Numbered from the stretch's first letter, positions 30,238 to 39,070 are shown. The stretch: 64,000 nucleotides of DNA from Oscillospiraceae bacterium (GCA_015068325.1 SVKQ01000020.1:62001-126000), one strand, 5' to 3'. Notes: a model not told the origin generated them from the sequence alone. Translations and numbers: made by a program.

Positions 30238-30912
30238 TCAATCCATGGAAGTGCCGCTGGCGGCCATGGACACGAAGTCCCCGTCGGCCACCACGATGTG
30301 GTCGATAAGCCGGATGCCCAGCGGGCGCAGGGCGTCGGCCACCTGGCGGGTCATGATCTGGTCGGCCCGGCTGGGCAGCGCCACGCCGCTGGGGTGGTTG
30401 TGGGCCAGCACCACCGCCGAGGCGCCGGTGCGCAGAGCCGTGTCCACCACCCGGCGCACGCTGATCTCCGTCAGGTGCAGCCCGCCCATGGCCACCATGC
30501 GGCAGGAGAGCTGCTTGCCCTTGCCGTCCAGGCACATGAGGTAGAGCACCTCCCGCTTCTCTTCGCCCATGATGCGCAGGAAGCAGCGGCCGGCCTGCTC
30601 GCCGGTGCGGATGGGGTCGGAGAACTCCGGCTCCAGCGCGGTGCGGCGGCACACGGCGCCCAGCAGCGTCAGCAGCACCGCGGCGTGTTCGCCCACGCCC
30701 GGCACACGGCTCAGCTCCGCGGCGTCGGACTGCAGCACGCCCTCCAGCGAGCCGAAGACCTCCATCAGCCGGTGGGCCGTCTCATTGGTGTCCCGCCGGG
30801 GGATGGCGTAGTAGAGGAGCAGCTCCAGCACCTCGTGGTCGGCCATGCTCTCCAGCCCCTGCTCCAGAAACTGCTTCTTTTTCCGCGCCCGATGCCCGTC
30901 GTGCAGGCCCAT
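30238..30912 (-). CDS. radC: RadC/MPN-domain protein
   Basis: 224 residues. An N-terminal helix-hairpin-helix part ([33 protein letters not shown]) is followed by a JAB1/MPN metalloprotease-like domain with the metal motif HNHPSG-x7-D. Long named a DNA-repair protein, its biochemical role is still unsettled. First gene of the uvrB-uvrA-recD2 operon. The start has GGGGAGGG upstream. Confidence 0.93.
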   Translation of the reverse strand: MGLHDGHRARKKKQFLEQGLESMADHEVLELLLYYAIPRRDTNETAHRLMEVFGSLEGVLQSDAAELSRVPGVGEHAAVLLTLLGAVCRRTALEPEFSDPIRTGEQAGRCFLRIMGEEKREVLYLMCLDGKGKQLSCRMVAMGGLHLTEISVRRVVDTALRTGASAVVLAHNHPSGVALPSRADQIMTRQVADALRPLGIRLIDHIVVADGDFVSMAASGTSMD

Positions 30913-30996
30913 ACGTACCCTCCCCCCGCCGGATGCCGACAGGGGGCGTCCGGCGCGTCTTTTCGCGGTCTCTCCGCGCTGATATTGCGATCATAT

Positions 30997-31025
30997 AGTA
31001 TATCACATTTTCCGCCGGCGCACAA
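30997..31025 (-). promoter_or_regulatory. Predicted promoter of the radC-uvrB-uvrA-recD2 operon
   Basis: TTGTGC, 17-bp spacer, TATACT on the minus strand, about 85 bp upstream of radC. I found no LexA-type operator around it. Confidence 0.55.
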
Positions 31026-31080
31026 GGAGGAAACGCTGTGGAAATTTTCTCTTCCGCCCCCTTTTTTCCGGTCCGCGGGG

Positions 31081-31109
31081 TTGACAGACGGGCGGATTTG
31101 TTTTACCAT
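31081..31109 (+). promoter_or_regulatory. Promoter of the mgtE M-box transcript
   Basis: TTGACA, 17-bp spacer, TACCAT, ending about 20 bp before the riboswitch. Confidence 0.75.
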
Positions 31110-31119
31110 GTTGTGTGAA

Positions 31120-31340
31120 CTGAAAAGGGTCCGGTAGGTAAGGCTACCGCAGGGATACGGACTGCTGCCGCAAAATGGTGGAGACACCACGAGAGGGTTT
31201 GAACAGGCGATATCGAAACCAAGGTATCATCTAACGCAGTTTCACCGCCCGGCGATGCTAAAGCTTGTAACGGTAACGGGGCGCGCGCCCCGGACGGAAT
31301 GTTCCACAGCGCCGGACCGCCGGAGGCTGTGGTTTTTTTG
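31120..31340 (+). promoter_or_regulatory. M-box (ykoK) magnesium riboswitch with terminator
   Basis: The leader carries the M-box consensus order: gtaggtaaggctacc, then actgctgccgcaaaatggtggagacaccac, gagagggtttgaacaggc, and the P-helix gatatcg/aggtatcatctaacgcag. It ends in a terminator hairpin (ccacagc...gctgtgg, 31304-31332) followed by seven T. High Mg2+ should favour the terminator and shut off mgtE. Confidence 0.9.
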
Positions 31341-31366
31341 TGTGTACACCGAAAGGAGGGGGTCGT

Positions 31367-32740
31367 ATGTTCAACTACGAGGGGATCCTGGAAAAGATCG
31401 GGGAGCTGCTGCGAAGTAAGCGCTATGCGGCCCTGCGGGACCTGCTGGAGTCCATGGAGCCGGCGGATATCGCCGCGCTGCTGGAGGACAGCGGCGAGGA
31501 GGCCATGCCTCTGCTGTACCGCCTGCTGCCCAAGGAACTGGCCGCCGAGGTGTTCGTGGAGTTGGAGGCCGACAGCCAGGAGATGCTCATCAACGGCTTT
31601 TCCAACACGGAGCTGCGCGAGGTGCTGGATGAGCTGTATCTGGACGACGCGGCGGACATCGTGGAGGAGATGCCGGCCAACGTGGTGATCCGCATCCTGG
31701 ACAAGGCCGCGCCGGAGATGCGCAAGTCCATCAACGAGCTGCTGAAATATCCCGAGGACTCCGCCGGCTCCATCATGAACATGGAGTTTCTGTCCCTGAA
31801 GAAGGACATGACGGTGGAGGACGCCTTCAAACGCATCCGCCGCATCGGCGGGGACATGGAGACCATCAACACCCTGTACGTCACCGATCCCACCCGGCGG
31901 CTGCTGGGCGTGCTGAGTGTGCGGGACCTGCTGCTGGCCGAGAGCGACGACCTGATTGAGGACATCATGGACACCAACGTGGTGTCCGTCACCACCACGG
32001 ACGACAAGGAGGACGTGGCCCAGGCCATGAGCAAGTACGACTACCTGTCCATGCCGGTGGTGGACCGGGAGAGCCGGCTGGTGGGCATCGTCACCGTGGA
32101 CGACGCCATGGACGTCATGGAGGAGGAGGCCACCGAGGATATCGAGAAGATGGCCGCCATCACGCCCACCGACAAGCCGTATCTGAAAACCTCGGTGCTG
32201 GACACCTTCCGGGCCCGTATCCCCTGGCTGCTGCTGCTGATGGTGTCGGCCACCTTTACGGGGCTCATCATCACCAGCTTCGAGGCGTCGTTGGCGGTGG
32301 TGCCGGTGCTGACGGCCTATATCCCCATGCTGATGGACACCGGCGGCAACTGCGGCTCCCAGGCCAGCGTCACCGTGATCCGCGCCCTGAGCCTGGACGA
32401 GGTGGAGTTCTCCGACCTGTTGTCCGTGGTGTGGAAGGAGATCCGGGTGGCGGTGCTGTGCGGCGCCGTGCTGGCGGTGGCCAATTTCGGCAAGATGATG
32501 CTGGTGGACCGGATGCTGCTGGGCAACACCGCCCTGACGCCGCTGTTGGCCGCCATCGTGTGCCTGACGCTGGTGTGCGCCGTGGCCGTGGCCAAATTCG
32601 TGGGCTGCACGCTGCCGCTGATGGCCAAGCGGATCGGGCTGGACCCGGCGGTGATGGCCTCTCCCTTCATCACCACCATCGTGGACGCCCTGTCGCTGCT
32701 GATCTATTTCCAGTTCGCCAGCCATATGCTGGGTCTTTGA
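31367..32740 (+). CDS. mgtE: Magnesium transporter/channel MgtE
   Basis: 457 residues. Order of parts: N-terminal helical superhelix domain (LLRSKRYAALRDLLESM...), two CBS domains (about residues 140-260, with LYVTDPTRRLLGVLSVRDLL and MPVVDRESRLVGIVTVDDAMDVM), a plug helix, and about five membrane helices. The pore motif MDTGGNCGSQAS and the conserved Pro/Asp residues in the last helices are present. Gated shut by cytosolic Mg2+ at the N and CBS domains, and also controlled by the M-box upstream. AAAGGAGG precedes the ATG. Confidence 0.97.
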   Translation: MFNYEGILEKIGELLRSKRYAALRDLLESMEPADIAALLEDSGEEAMPLLYRLLPKELAAEVFVELEADSQEMLINGFSNTELREVLDELYLDDAADIVEEMPANVVIRILDKAAPEMRKSINELLKYPEDSAGSIMNMEFLSLKKDMTVEDAFKRIRRIGGDMETINTLYVTDPTRRLLGVLSVRDLLLAESDDLIEDIMDTNVVSVTTTDDKEDVAQAMSKYDYLSMPVVDRESRLVGIVTVDDAMDVMEEEATEDIEKMAAITPTDKPYLKTSVLDTFRARIPWLLLLMVSATFTGLIITSFEASLAVVPVLTAYIPMLMDTGGNCGSQASVTVIRALSLDEVEFSDLLSVVWKEIRVAVLCGAVLAVANFGKMMLVDRMLLGNTALTPLLAAIVCLTLVCAVAVAKFVGCTLPLMAKRIGLDPAVMASPFITTIVDALSLLIYFQFASHMLGL

Positions 32741-32784
32741 AACGACTGCAAAACGGCCGCATAATGCGGCGCAAACGGGCAAAA

Positions 32785-32824
32785 ATAGGGTCAGACCTGC
32801 TTGGTCTGACCCTATCATTTTTTG
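32785..32824 (+). terminator. Terminator after mgtE
   Basis: Perfect 13-bp stem atagggtcagacc/ggtctgaccctat, four- to five-base loop, T run. Confidence 0.9.
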
Positions 32825-32841
32825 CACAGGAGGAACACCGC

Positions 32842-33033
32842 ATGAACGAGCGCACCAACGACGGCTGTCCCTGCACCCCCAACAGCGCCATCAGCTGCTC
32901 CGTGACCAGCTGCGCCTACCACTGCCGCAGCGTGGACCGCTGCGGCCTGGCCAGCATCCAGGTGGGCACCCATGAGGCGCACCCCGCCGAGGACCAGTGC
33001 ACCGACTGCCAGAGCTTCAAGAAGCTGCAGTAA
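32842..33033 (+). CDS. Cys-rich DUF1540 protein
   Basis: 63 residues with eight cysteines in a DUF1540-like arrangement (CPC, CSVTSC, CRSVDRC, CTDC), probably binding metal. Function unknown; common in Clostridia. ATG 32842 has AGGAGG eight bases upstream. It stands between the mgtE terminator and the split TauE genes. Confidence 0.85.
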   Translation: MNERTNDGCPCTPNSAISCSVTSCAYHCRSVDRCGLASIQVGTHEAHPAEDQCTDCQSFKKLQ

Positions 33034-33099
33034 AGCCCCCTCCGGCGGGCCTCTCCGGGGCGCTTCGCCCCGGTACATAGCGGCGGGAGGTGTCTGGTT

Positions 33100-33453
33100 T
33101 TGAACAGAACGTGGAAGCTTCGCCTGACGGGGCTGGCCGGCGGTGCGGTCAACGGGCTCTTCGGCGGGGGCGGCGGCATGGTGCTGCTGCCGCTGCTGAC
33201 GCGCTGGTGCGGCGTGGAGCCGCGGCGGGCCTTTGCCGGCTGCGTGGCGGTGGTGCTGCCTCTGTGTGCGCTGTCGGCGGCGGTGTACGGCTGGCGCGGC
33301 GCCCTGGACTGGGCGGCGGCGTGGCCCTATCTGGCGGGCGGCTTCATCGGCGGGCTCATCGGCGGCAGGGTGTTCGAAGCGGTGCCGGTGACGTGGCTGC
33401 GGCGGCTCTTCGCCGTCTTCGCCCTCTACGGCGGCGTGCGGTACCTGCTGTGA
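33100..33453 (+). CDS. TauE/SafE-family transporter, N-terminal half as a separate gene
   Basis: 117 residues with about four hydrophobic helices and the glycine motif NGLFGGGGGMVLLPLL that marks the start of each TauE/SafE repeat. Full TauE/SafE proteins are about 250 residues with two such repeats; this gene encodes only one. TTG start with GGGAGGTG upstream. Its TGA overlaps the GTG of the next gene, which encodes the other half. Predicted to export sulfite, sulfonate or another organic anion; substrate unknown. Confidence 0.8.
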   Translation: MNRTWKLRLTGLAGGAVNGLFGGGGGMVLLPLLTRWCGVEPRRAFAGCVAVVLPLCALSAAVYGWRGALDWAAAWPYLAGGFIGGLIGGRVFEAVPVTWLRRLFAVFALYGGVRYLL

Positions 33454-33809
33454 AGGAGATCCTCCTGCCGCTGCTGGCAGGCTGCGGCGCCGGCATCCTG
33501 TCCGCCTGGGGTGTGGGCGGCGGCACGCTGCTGCTGCTCGTCATGACGCTGCTGCTGGGGGTGGACCGGACCGCCGCCCAGGGCATCAACCTGCTGTATT
33601 TCCTGCCCACCGCCGCGGCGGGGCTGCTCTGCCACAGGAAGAACGGCCTGCTGGACCGTGAGCTCATCCGCGCCGCCGCGCCCTGGGGATTGCTCTCCGC
33701 CGCCGCGGGGGCCTGGCTGGCCACCGCCGTGGACCCCTCCCTCCTGCGGCGCCCCTTCGGTCTCTTCCTGCTGGTCGCAGGATTTGTGTCGCTGACACAA
33801 CGGGAGTAG
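33450..33809 (+). CDS. TauE/SafE-family transporter, second half as a separate gene
   Basis: 119 residues starting at GTG 33450 (GTGA overlap with the preceding stop). About four hydrophobic helices and the repeat motif LSAWGVGGGTLLLLVM, equivalent to the glycine motif of the first gene. Neither half looks decayed, and reading frames are clean. The pair most likely assembles as a heteromer, though a true split of an ancestral gene cannot be shown here. Confidence 0.78.
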   Translation: MKEILLPLLAGCGAGILSAWGVGGGTLLLLVMTLLLGVDRTAAQGINLLYFLPTAAAGLLCHRKNGLLDRELIRAAAPWGLLSAAAGAWLATAVDPSLLRRPFGLFLLVAGFVSLTQRE

Positions 33810-33835
33810 ACATAACGCCTGTACGTTAATCGTAG

Positions 33836-33912
33836 TATATATAATAACAATAACAATCCCAATTACAAACCCAATATACAAACACAATATTCAACCACAA
33901 ACACAAACACAT
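33836..33912 (+). other. 77-base tract without any G, within a 340-bp gene-free stretch
   Basis: Downstream of the TauE genes and before a GC hairpin (gggcggcgg/ccgccgccc, 33913-33937). It consists of A/C/T only, with many CAA/ACA/CCA steps. An unstructured C-containing, G-free RNA is what Rho binding sites look like, so a Rho-dependent terminator is possible. The rest of 33810-34149 holds no supported gene, only the htrA terminator. Confidence 0.4.
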
Positions 33913-34076
33913 GGGCGGCGGCAGCGGACCGCCGCCCCCGGAGCGGGCAAAAAAAATTTTTATGTTTTTTTCCGGTTGTAAGCCCGGAACGGACAACTTT
34001 TCCGCCTGGCGGGGGTATAGGTAGAGGGAGCTTTTCCCGGGTGCGGCAGGCATCCGGCTTTTCTCCCGGGTGCAGA

Positions 34077-34110
34077 CAAAAAGAGCCGCCGGACGTCGTG
34101 TCCGGCGGCC
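34077..34110 (-). terminator. Terminator after htrA
   Basis: Ten-base-pair stem gccgccggac/gtccggcggc with a five-base loop and a U-rich tail on the minus strand. Confidence 0.85.
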
Positions 34111-34149
34111 CCCTGTTCACATAGATCGTTCACATACATACGCGCCGGC

Positions 34150-35613
34150 TCAGCGGCCCTTGCTGGAGTAGAGCGTCACGTCGGCCTCGACGGTCTCCTC
34201 CCCCCGCTGCAGCGTCAGGCGCAGCGTGTCGCCGATGGAGTGGGTGCGGCGCACGGCCAGCAGATCCTCGGTGCGGGAGACGGGAACGCCGTCGGCCGCC
34301 AGGATCACATCCCCGGCCAGGACGCCGGCCTCTTCGGCGCCGAGGCCCGGCTCCACCGAGTAGACCACCACCTGCATGCCGCCATGGTCGTCCTGGGTGG
34401 TGACCACGGTGACGCCGATGGTGGGCACGCCGCGGAATTCACCGGTGGCGATGAGGTCATTGACCACGAAGCACACGGAGCTGATGGGCAGGGCGAAGCC
34501 CAGGCCCTCCACGGTGGCCTCCCCTTCCCAGCCGGTGCCGCTCATCTTCAGGGTGTTGATGCCCACAATCTGGCCGGCGCTGTTGATGAGGGGTCCGCCG
34601 GAGTTGCCGTTGTTCAGGGCGGCGGTGGTCTGGAGCATGGTCATGTAGCCGCCCTCCACCTCCACCTGGCGGTTGACGGCGGAGATGATGCCGTCGGTCA
34701 GCGTGCCCCGCAGCTCGACGCCCAGAGGATTGCCGATGGCGTAGGCCTTGTCGCCCACCACCAGCTGCTCCGAGTCGCCGAACTCGGCGGCCGGCAGGCC
34801 GGAGGCGTCCATGGCCTTCAGCACGGCCAGGTCCTCGTCCTCGTCATAGCCCACCAGTCGGGCGTCGTAGGTGGCTCCGTTGTCCAGCGCGATCCAGCAG
34901 CTGGCGCCGCCGGAGATCACATGGGCGTTGGTGATGACGTAGCCGTCCGCGGTCATGATGATGCCGGTGCCGATGGAGGCGCCGTTGCTGCCCGCCTCCG
35001 ACACCACGGTGACAACCGAGGGATTCACCTTCACGTACACCTCGGCGGCGGTCAGCTCCTCGCCCCGCTCGGTGCTGACGGTGAGACGCACGGACGGATC
35101 GCCGGTGAACCGGGGGATGGTGGTCTTGCGGTAGCCGAAGATGTCCACGATGCTGCTGGCGCTGTCGCCGTCCTGGGGCTCCAGCTCCTCCTCGCCGCTG
35201 CGGCGGTTGTCGGACAGAGTGGGCCACACGGCGGCGGCCACCGCGCCCAGCACCACCAGCAGGCAGGCCAGGAAGATCCACAGCCCGCGGCGGCGGCGCT
35301 TGCGTTCCCGGGCGGCGGCGGCGCTCCACACGTCGGCGGCGGGGCGCTTCTCCGGCTCCTCCGCCCGGCGCTCTGCCCCCGGCAGGGGCCGGCTGTGGAC
35401 GTAGTAATCCACCACCTCGCGGGGCTCCTCCTCCGGCGCCGTATACCAGGAGACGATCTCCTCCGGGTCCTCCGGCATGGTGTAGCAGGAGACGACCTCC
35501 TCCGGCTCCCCGGTCTCGGGGGGCGCGGCCGTCTCCGGCGCAGGGGGCGCGTTTCCGGGCAGGGCGTCGTCCGGCACGGCGCGCCACAGCTCCTTGTTGC
35601 TGTCTTCTGTCAT
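34150..35613 (-). CDS. htrA: HtrA/DegP-like membrane-anchored serine protease (S1C) with PDZ domain
   Basis: 487 residues. An acidic cytoplasmic tail of about 105 residues is followed by one membrane helix (about 110-130) and an extracellular trypsin-like domain with H231 (VITNAHV), D261 (DEDLAVL) and S338 (NGNSGGPL). A C-terminal PDZ domain follows (about 390-480, EEAGVLAGDVILAADG). It degrades or refolds damaged envelope proteins. The tail repeats PxEVV/EEIV-x-x-Y three times. It lies 25 bp downstream of a histidine kinase gene, in one operon with its regulator, so it is probably an effector of that system. Start: AAGGAA before ATG 35613. Confidence 0.92.
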   Translation of the reverse strand: MTEDSNKELWRAVPDDALPGNAPPAPETAAPPETGEPEEVVSCYTMPEDPEEIVSWYTAPEEEPREVVDYYVHSRPLPGAERRAEEPEKRPAADVWSAAAARERKRRRRGLWIFLACLLVVLGAVAAAVWPTLSDNRRSGEEELEPQDGDSASSIVDIFGYRKTTIPRFTGDPSVRLTVSTERGEELTAAEVYVKVNPSVVTVVSEAGSNGASIGTGIIMTADGYVITNAHVISGGASCWIALDNGATYDARLVGYDEDEDLAVLKAMDASGLPAAEFGDSEQLVVGDKAYAIGNPLGVELRGTLTDGIISAVNRQVEVEGGYMTMLQTTAALNNGNSGGPLINSAGQIVGINTLKMSGTGWEGEATVEGLGFALPISSVCFVVNDLIATGEFRGVPTIGVTVVTTQDDHGGMQVVVYSVEPGLGAEEAGVLAGDVILAADGVPVSRTEDLLAVRRTHSIGDTLRLTLQRGEETVEADVTLYSSKGR

Positions 35614-35638
35614 AGTCGGTGTTCCTTTCGATGGGTCA

Positions 35639-37105
35639 TTATCCGTTGGGGCGGGCGGCGTGGGCCGTCTGCATGGTGAAGGTGAAGGTGGTGACGCCGT
35701 CCTCGCTGGTGACGGAGATCTTCTCCTTGTGCTGGGCCAGAATGGTCCTGACGATGTACAGGCCCAGACCGTAGCCGTCCTTATCCTCGCTGCGGGACTT
35801 GTCCGACTTGTGGAACCGCTCAAACAGCAGGGGGATCTCCTCCGGCGGGATGGTGGCGCCGGCGTTGCGGACCGAGACCATCGCCTTCTCGCCCAGCAGG
35901 CGGACACCCAGATACAGCGTGGAGGCCGGCGCGGCGAACTTGGCGGCGTTCTCCAGCAGGTTGTAGATGACCTGGGTGATGAGGTCGTTGTCGCCCAGCA
36001 CCATCACCGAATCCTCGGGGATGTCGGCCTGCACGTCCAGGCCGCGGTCGTTGATCTTCTGCTCCATGCTCAGCAGCGCCAGACGCATGCTCTCGCACAG
36101 GTCGAACTCCTCCATCTTCAGCTCCAGCGACTGGATCTGGGAGACATCCAGCATCCGCCGCACCAGGCGGCTGAGCCGCCGGCTCTCGTCGGAGATGATC
36201 TGCAGATAGTGGCGCTCCTTCTCCGGCGGGATGGTGCCGTCCAGGATGCCGTCGGTATAGCCGGCGATGGTGGTCATGGGGGTCTTGAGCTCGTGGGAGA
36301 TGTTGGCGATGAAGTCCCGGCGCTGGCGCTCCGTCTCGGCCAGGGAGTCGGCCATCAGGTTGAAGGAGGCGGCCAGCTCGCCGATCTCGTCGTCGCGGCC
36401 GTCCTCGTGGATGCGCACGTCCAGGTCGCCGGCGGCATAGGCACGGGTGGCCCGCACCATCTCGGAGATGGGCTGGATCTGGCGCATGGACATGACGGAG
36501 CTGGCCACAAAGGCCACCATCAGGATGATGGCGGCGGTGACCAGGAACAGGGCGATGAAGGAGCGCCACACCTCCATCAGCTCGCCGGCGTCCATCACCG
36601 CCAGCACCACGCCCAGGGGAGCGTCCTGGCCCGGGATGGGCACGCCCTCCACGAACTGGGCCTGCTCATAAATGTCGCCCACGGTGGTGCGTCCCTCGTA
36701 GCGGCCCCGCTGGCCCAGGATATCGGCCATGATGTCCGCCGGCACCGTGACGACCCGGCCCACCAGCCGGTCATCAGAGGTCAGGAGCACGTTGCCCTGG
36801 TCATTGCAGATGAGGAAGTCCACATCAGACACCAAAGAGGCCACGCCCGCCAGACGGCGCAGCGTCTCCTCCTGGTCGATGCTCTCATCCCCGTCGGCCA
36901 CGAAGAACTCGGCGGACAGGCGGGCCACCAGCTGGGCACGGTCCCGCATCTCGCCCCGCTTCTCCGACAGGGTGTAGTTGTAGCTGAGGGCGTAGAAGGA
37001 CGCGCCCAGCAGCAGCAGCGTCAGCAGCACTACGCCGGCGATCAGCAGGAACTGCTGCCAGTACAGGCTGCGGAAGCGGCGGAAAAACTGTTTCAGCCGG
37101 GCCAT
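35639..37105 (-). CDS. Sensor histidine kinase (HAMP, HisKA, HATPase)
   Basis: 488 residues. Membrane helices lie near residues 18-38 and 170-195 and enclose an extracytoplasmic domain of about 130 residues. A HAMP linker follows, then the H-box FIANISHELKTPMTT, the N-box VIYNLLENAAKFA and the G boxes (SVRNAGATIPPEE, YGLGLYIV). It is co-transcribed with the response regulator (1-bp gap) and htrA, which suggests an envelope-stress system; that role is inferred from htrA. Confidence 0.93.
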   Translation of the reverse strand: MARLKQFFRRFRSLYWQQFLLIAGVVLLTLLLLGASFYALSYNYTLSEKRGEMRDRAQLVARLSAEFFVADGDESIDQEETLRRLAGVASLVSDVDFLICNDQGNVLLTSDDRLVGRVVTVPADIMADILGQRGRYEGRTTVGDIYEQAQFVEGVPIPGQDAPLGVVLAVMDAGELMEVWRSFIALFLVTAAIILMVAFVASSVMSMRQIQPISEMVRATRAYAAGDLDVRIHEDGRDDEIGELAASFNLMADSLAETERQRRDFIANISHELKTPMTTIAGYTDGILDGTIPPEKERHYLQIISDESRRLSRLVRRMLDVSQIQSLELKMEEFDLCESMRLALLSMEQKINDRGLDVQADIPEDSVMVLGDNDLITQVIYNLLENAAKFAAPASTLYLGVRLLGEKAMVSVRNAGATIPPEEIPLLFERFHKSDKSRSEDKDGYGLGLYIVRTILAQHKEKISVTSEDGVTTFTFTMQTAHAARPNG

Positions 37106-37106
37106 G

Positions 37107-37787
37107 TCACTTCACTTCGAACTTGTAGCCCACGCCCCAGACGGTCTTCAGGCTCCACTGGTCGGACACGTTCTCCACCTTTTCCCGCAGGCGCTTGATA
37201 TGCACGTCCACGGTACGGCTGTCGCCGAAGTAGTCGAAGCCCCACACCTCGTCCAGCAGCTGGTTGCGGGTGTAGACCCGGTTGGGGGTGGAGGCCAGAT
37301 GATACAGCAGCTCCAGCTCCTTGGGCGGCGTGTCGATGCTCTTGCCGTCCACGATGAGCTCATAGCTGTCCAGATCGACGACCAGCTTGTCGAAGGTCAG
37401 GCGCTTGCGGGTGTCGTCGGGGATCTCGCTGCGGCGCAGCACGGCGTTGATGCGGGCCATCAGCTCCTTCATCTCGAAGGGCTTGACCAGATAGTCGTCG
37501 GCGCCCATCTCCAGCCCGGTGATGCGGTCGTTGACCTCGCTCTTGGCGGTGAGCATGATGATGGGCGTCTTTCCCTTTTCCCGGATGTGGGCGCACACGG
37601 CCCAGCCGTCCATCACCGGCAGCATGATGTCCAGCAGCACCATGTCCGGTGCCTGGGCGTCGTATTCCTCCACGGCCTTGCCGCCGTCGTAGGCGATGCG
37701 GACCTCGAAGCCCTCCTTCTCCAGATACATGCGGATCAGGTCGGAGATGTTGTGGTCGTCCTCCACCACCAGAATGTTGCGTGCCAT
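37107..37787 (-). CDS. OmpR/PhoB-family response regulator
   Basis: 226 residues. Receiver domain with VVEDDHNI, phospho-Asp in VLLDIMLPVMDG (Asp about 52) and Lys in LVKPFEM; winged helix with RTVDVHIKRLREKVE and KTVWGVGYKFE. First gene of the regulator-kinase-htrA operon. A TATAAT (37827-37832 on the minus strand) lies about 40 bp upstream but I see no clear -35. Confidence 0.95.
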   Translation of the reverse strand: MARNILVVEDDHNISDLIRMYLEKEGFEVRIAYDGGKAVEEYDAQAPDMVLLDIMLPVMDGWAVCAHIREKGKTPIIMLTAKSEVNDRITGLEMGADDYLVKPFEMKELMARINAVLRRSEIPDDTRKRLTFDKLVVDLDSYELIVDGKSIDTPPKELELLYHLASTPNRVYTRNQLLDEVWGFDYFGDSRTVDVHIKRLREKVENVSDQWSLKTVWGVGYKFEVK

Positions 37788-37940
37788 GTGATCGACCTCC
37801 CAAAAAGCGGTTTTTTCTCTATGTGTATTATAGTCGGAACGCGGCGGTTTTCCTGAACAATCTGTGAATTTGCCCGGCGCCGGAGCGCATAGGTGGATAA
37901 AATATTATATCACATTTTTTCACCGTTGTATAGCGTTGTT

Positions 37941-38936
37941 TCAGCCCATGGCGCCGATGGTGACGCCGGTGTAATACCACTGCAGGATCTCCTGCCACGT
38001 CTTGCCCTGCCGGGCCAGTTCGTTGGCGCCGTACTGGCTCATGCCCACGCCGTGGCCGTAGCCGGTGACACGGAAAGTGACGCCCTCCGCCGAGGCCGAC
38101 ACGGTGAAGCTGGCCGAGCGCAGGGCGAACAGGCCCCGCAGCGCGGCGCCGGACACGGTCACGCCGCCCACCTCGGCGCTCTCCACCCGGCCGGAGTCGT
38201 TGCGGCGGACGTCGCCCAGCCAGCCGGCGGGGTCGCCGGAGAGGTCGGCCGACGGGTACGCGGCCAGAAAGGTCTCCCGGAACACGTCGACGGCCACGGT
38301 GACGACGCTGTAGTAGTTGGGCACGGTGTCGCCGCTCTCGGGGCTGGACACGCTGCGCAGATAGGGCAGGTCCGCCTGCCACACCTCGCCGGAAGCGGCG
38401 GTGAGCCCGTCGGAGGATGAGTGGAAGGCCGCCAGAATGGGCACGCCGTCGTAGAGGATGACCTGGCCGTCGGTGCGCTCCACCGCCCGGCGGATCCGCG
38501 CGTCGTACTCTTCGAAGCTGCCGCCCCAGCGCTGCCGCGCCTCGGCCTCGGAGAGCCAGGCGGTGCAGCAGGCGGGATCTGTGCACACGTCGGCCTCCGG
38601 GTGGGCGGCCTTGGGGCCGTGGGCCATCTGGTAAAGGACACAGGTGCGCTCAGCCACCGCCTGGGCAGCCAGCGCCTCCGGCTCGAAGCTGGCCGGCATC
38701 TCACCCCGGACCACGCCCGGCAGGTACGACGCCAGCGTCAGCGCCTCCACCGCCTCCCCGTTCCACACCCGCACCGTCACCTCATCGTCGGAACGCGGTG
38801 CCTCCTCCGCGGCGGCGGGGGGCGGATCGACGGGCTCCGGCGGGGCCGCAGACGGCGGTGCGGCCGGCGACAGCAGCAGGGCCGGCAGGAACAGCAGCGC
38901 CGTCATCAGCCAGCCGGCGGCAATGGATGCTCTCAT
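37941..38936 (-). CDS. spoIID: Stage II sporulation protein D (lytic transglycosylase)
   Basis: 331 residues. The N-terminal membrane helix/signal (about 5-27) and a Pro/Ala-rich linker are followed by the SpoIID domain, with the catalytic-Glu segment GVVRGEMPASFEPEALAAQAVAERT. Later come FHSSSDG, the metal-binding-type CTDPACC, and the C-terminal TGYGHGVGMSQYGAN, highly conserved in SpoIID. It cleaves peptidoglycan during engulfment and supports spore formation by this organism. ATG 38936 is chosen over GTG 38957, which lies inside the ribosome site. Confidence 0.93.
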   Translation of the reverse strand: MRASIAAGWLMTALLFLPALLLSPAAPPSAAPPEPVDPPPAAAEEAPRSDDEVTVRVWNGEAVEALTLASYLPGVVRGEMPASFEPEALAAQAVAERTCVLYQMAHGPKAAHPEADVCTDPACCTAWLSEAEARQRWGGSFEEYDARIRRAVERTDGQVILYDGVPILAAFHSSSDGLTAASGEVWQADLPYLRSVSSPESGDTVPNYYSVVTVAVDVFRETFLAAYPSADLSGDPAGWLGDVRRNDSGRVESAEVGGVTVSGAALRGLFALRSASFTVSASAEGVTFRVTGYGHGVGMSQYGANELARQGKTWQEILQWYYTGVTIGAMG

Positions 38937-39039
38937 AGGGTGACACGTCCTTTCCACAGGCGATCGGGGCCCGGGGCCCCTGCTACCTTATGAGCGGCCT
39001 GTCCCCGGTATGCCGGCGGCGGGCAAAATAAAAACCATA

Positions 39040-39070
39040 AAGCGGAGGACCGGCGACCGGTACTCCGCTT
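39040..39070 (-). terminator. Probable terminator after tadA
   Basis: Stem aagcggag/ctccgctt plus inner accgg/ccggt. U-rich sequence follows on the minus strand. It lies 140 bp after tadA; the intervening AT-rich stretch (39070-39208) shows no gene. Confidence 0.5.

Noticed and set aside
28256..30652. An extended N-terminus for uvrB up to 30652
   Set aside because: The extension is radC in another frame. UvrB homologues start at [10 protein letters not shown], which has GGAGGG upstream.
33863..34120. Small minus-strand frames in the gap between the TauE genes and htrA
   Set aside because: They read through a GC hairpin and the G-free tract, giving low-complexity sequence, and have no ribosome site or recognisable motif.
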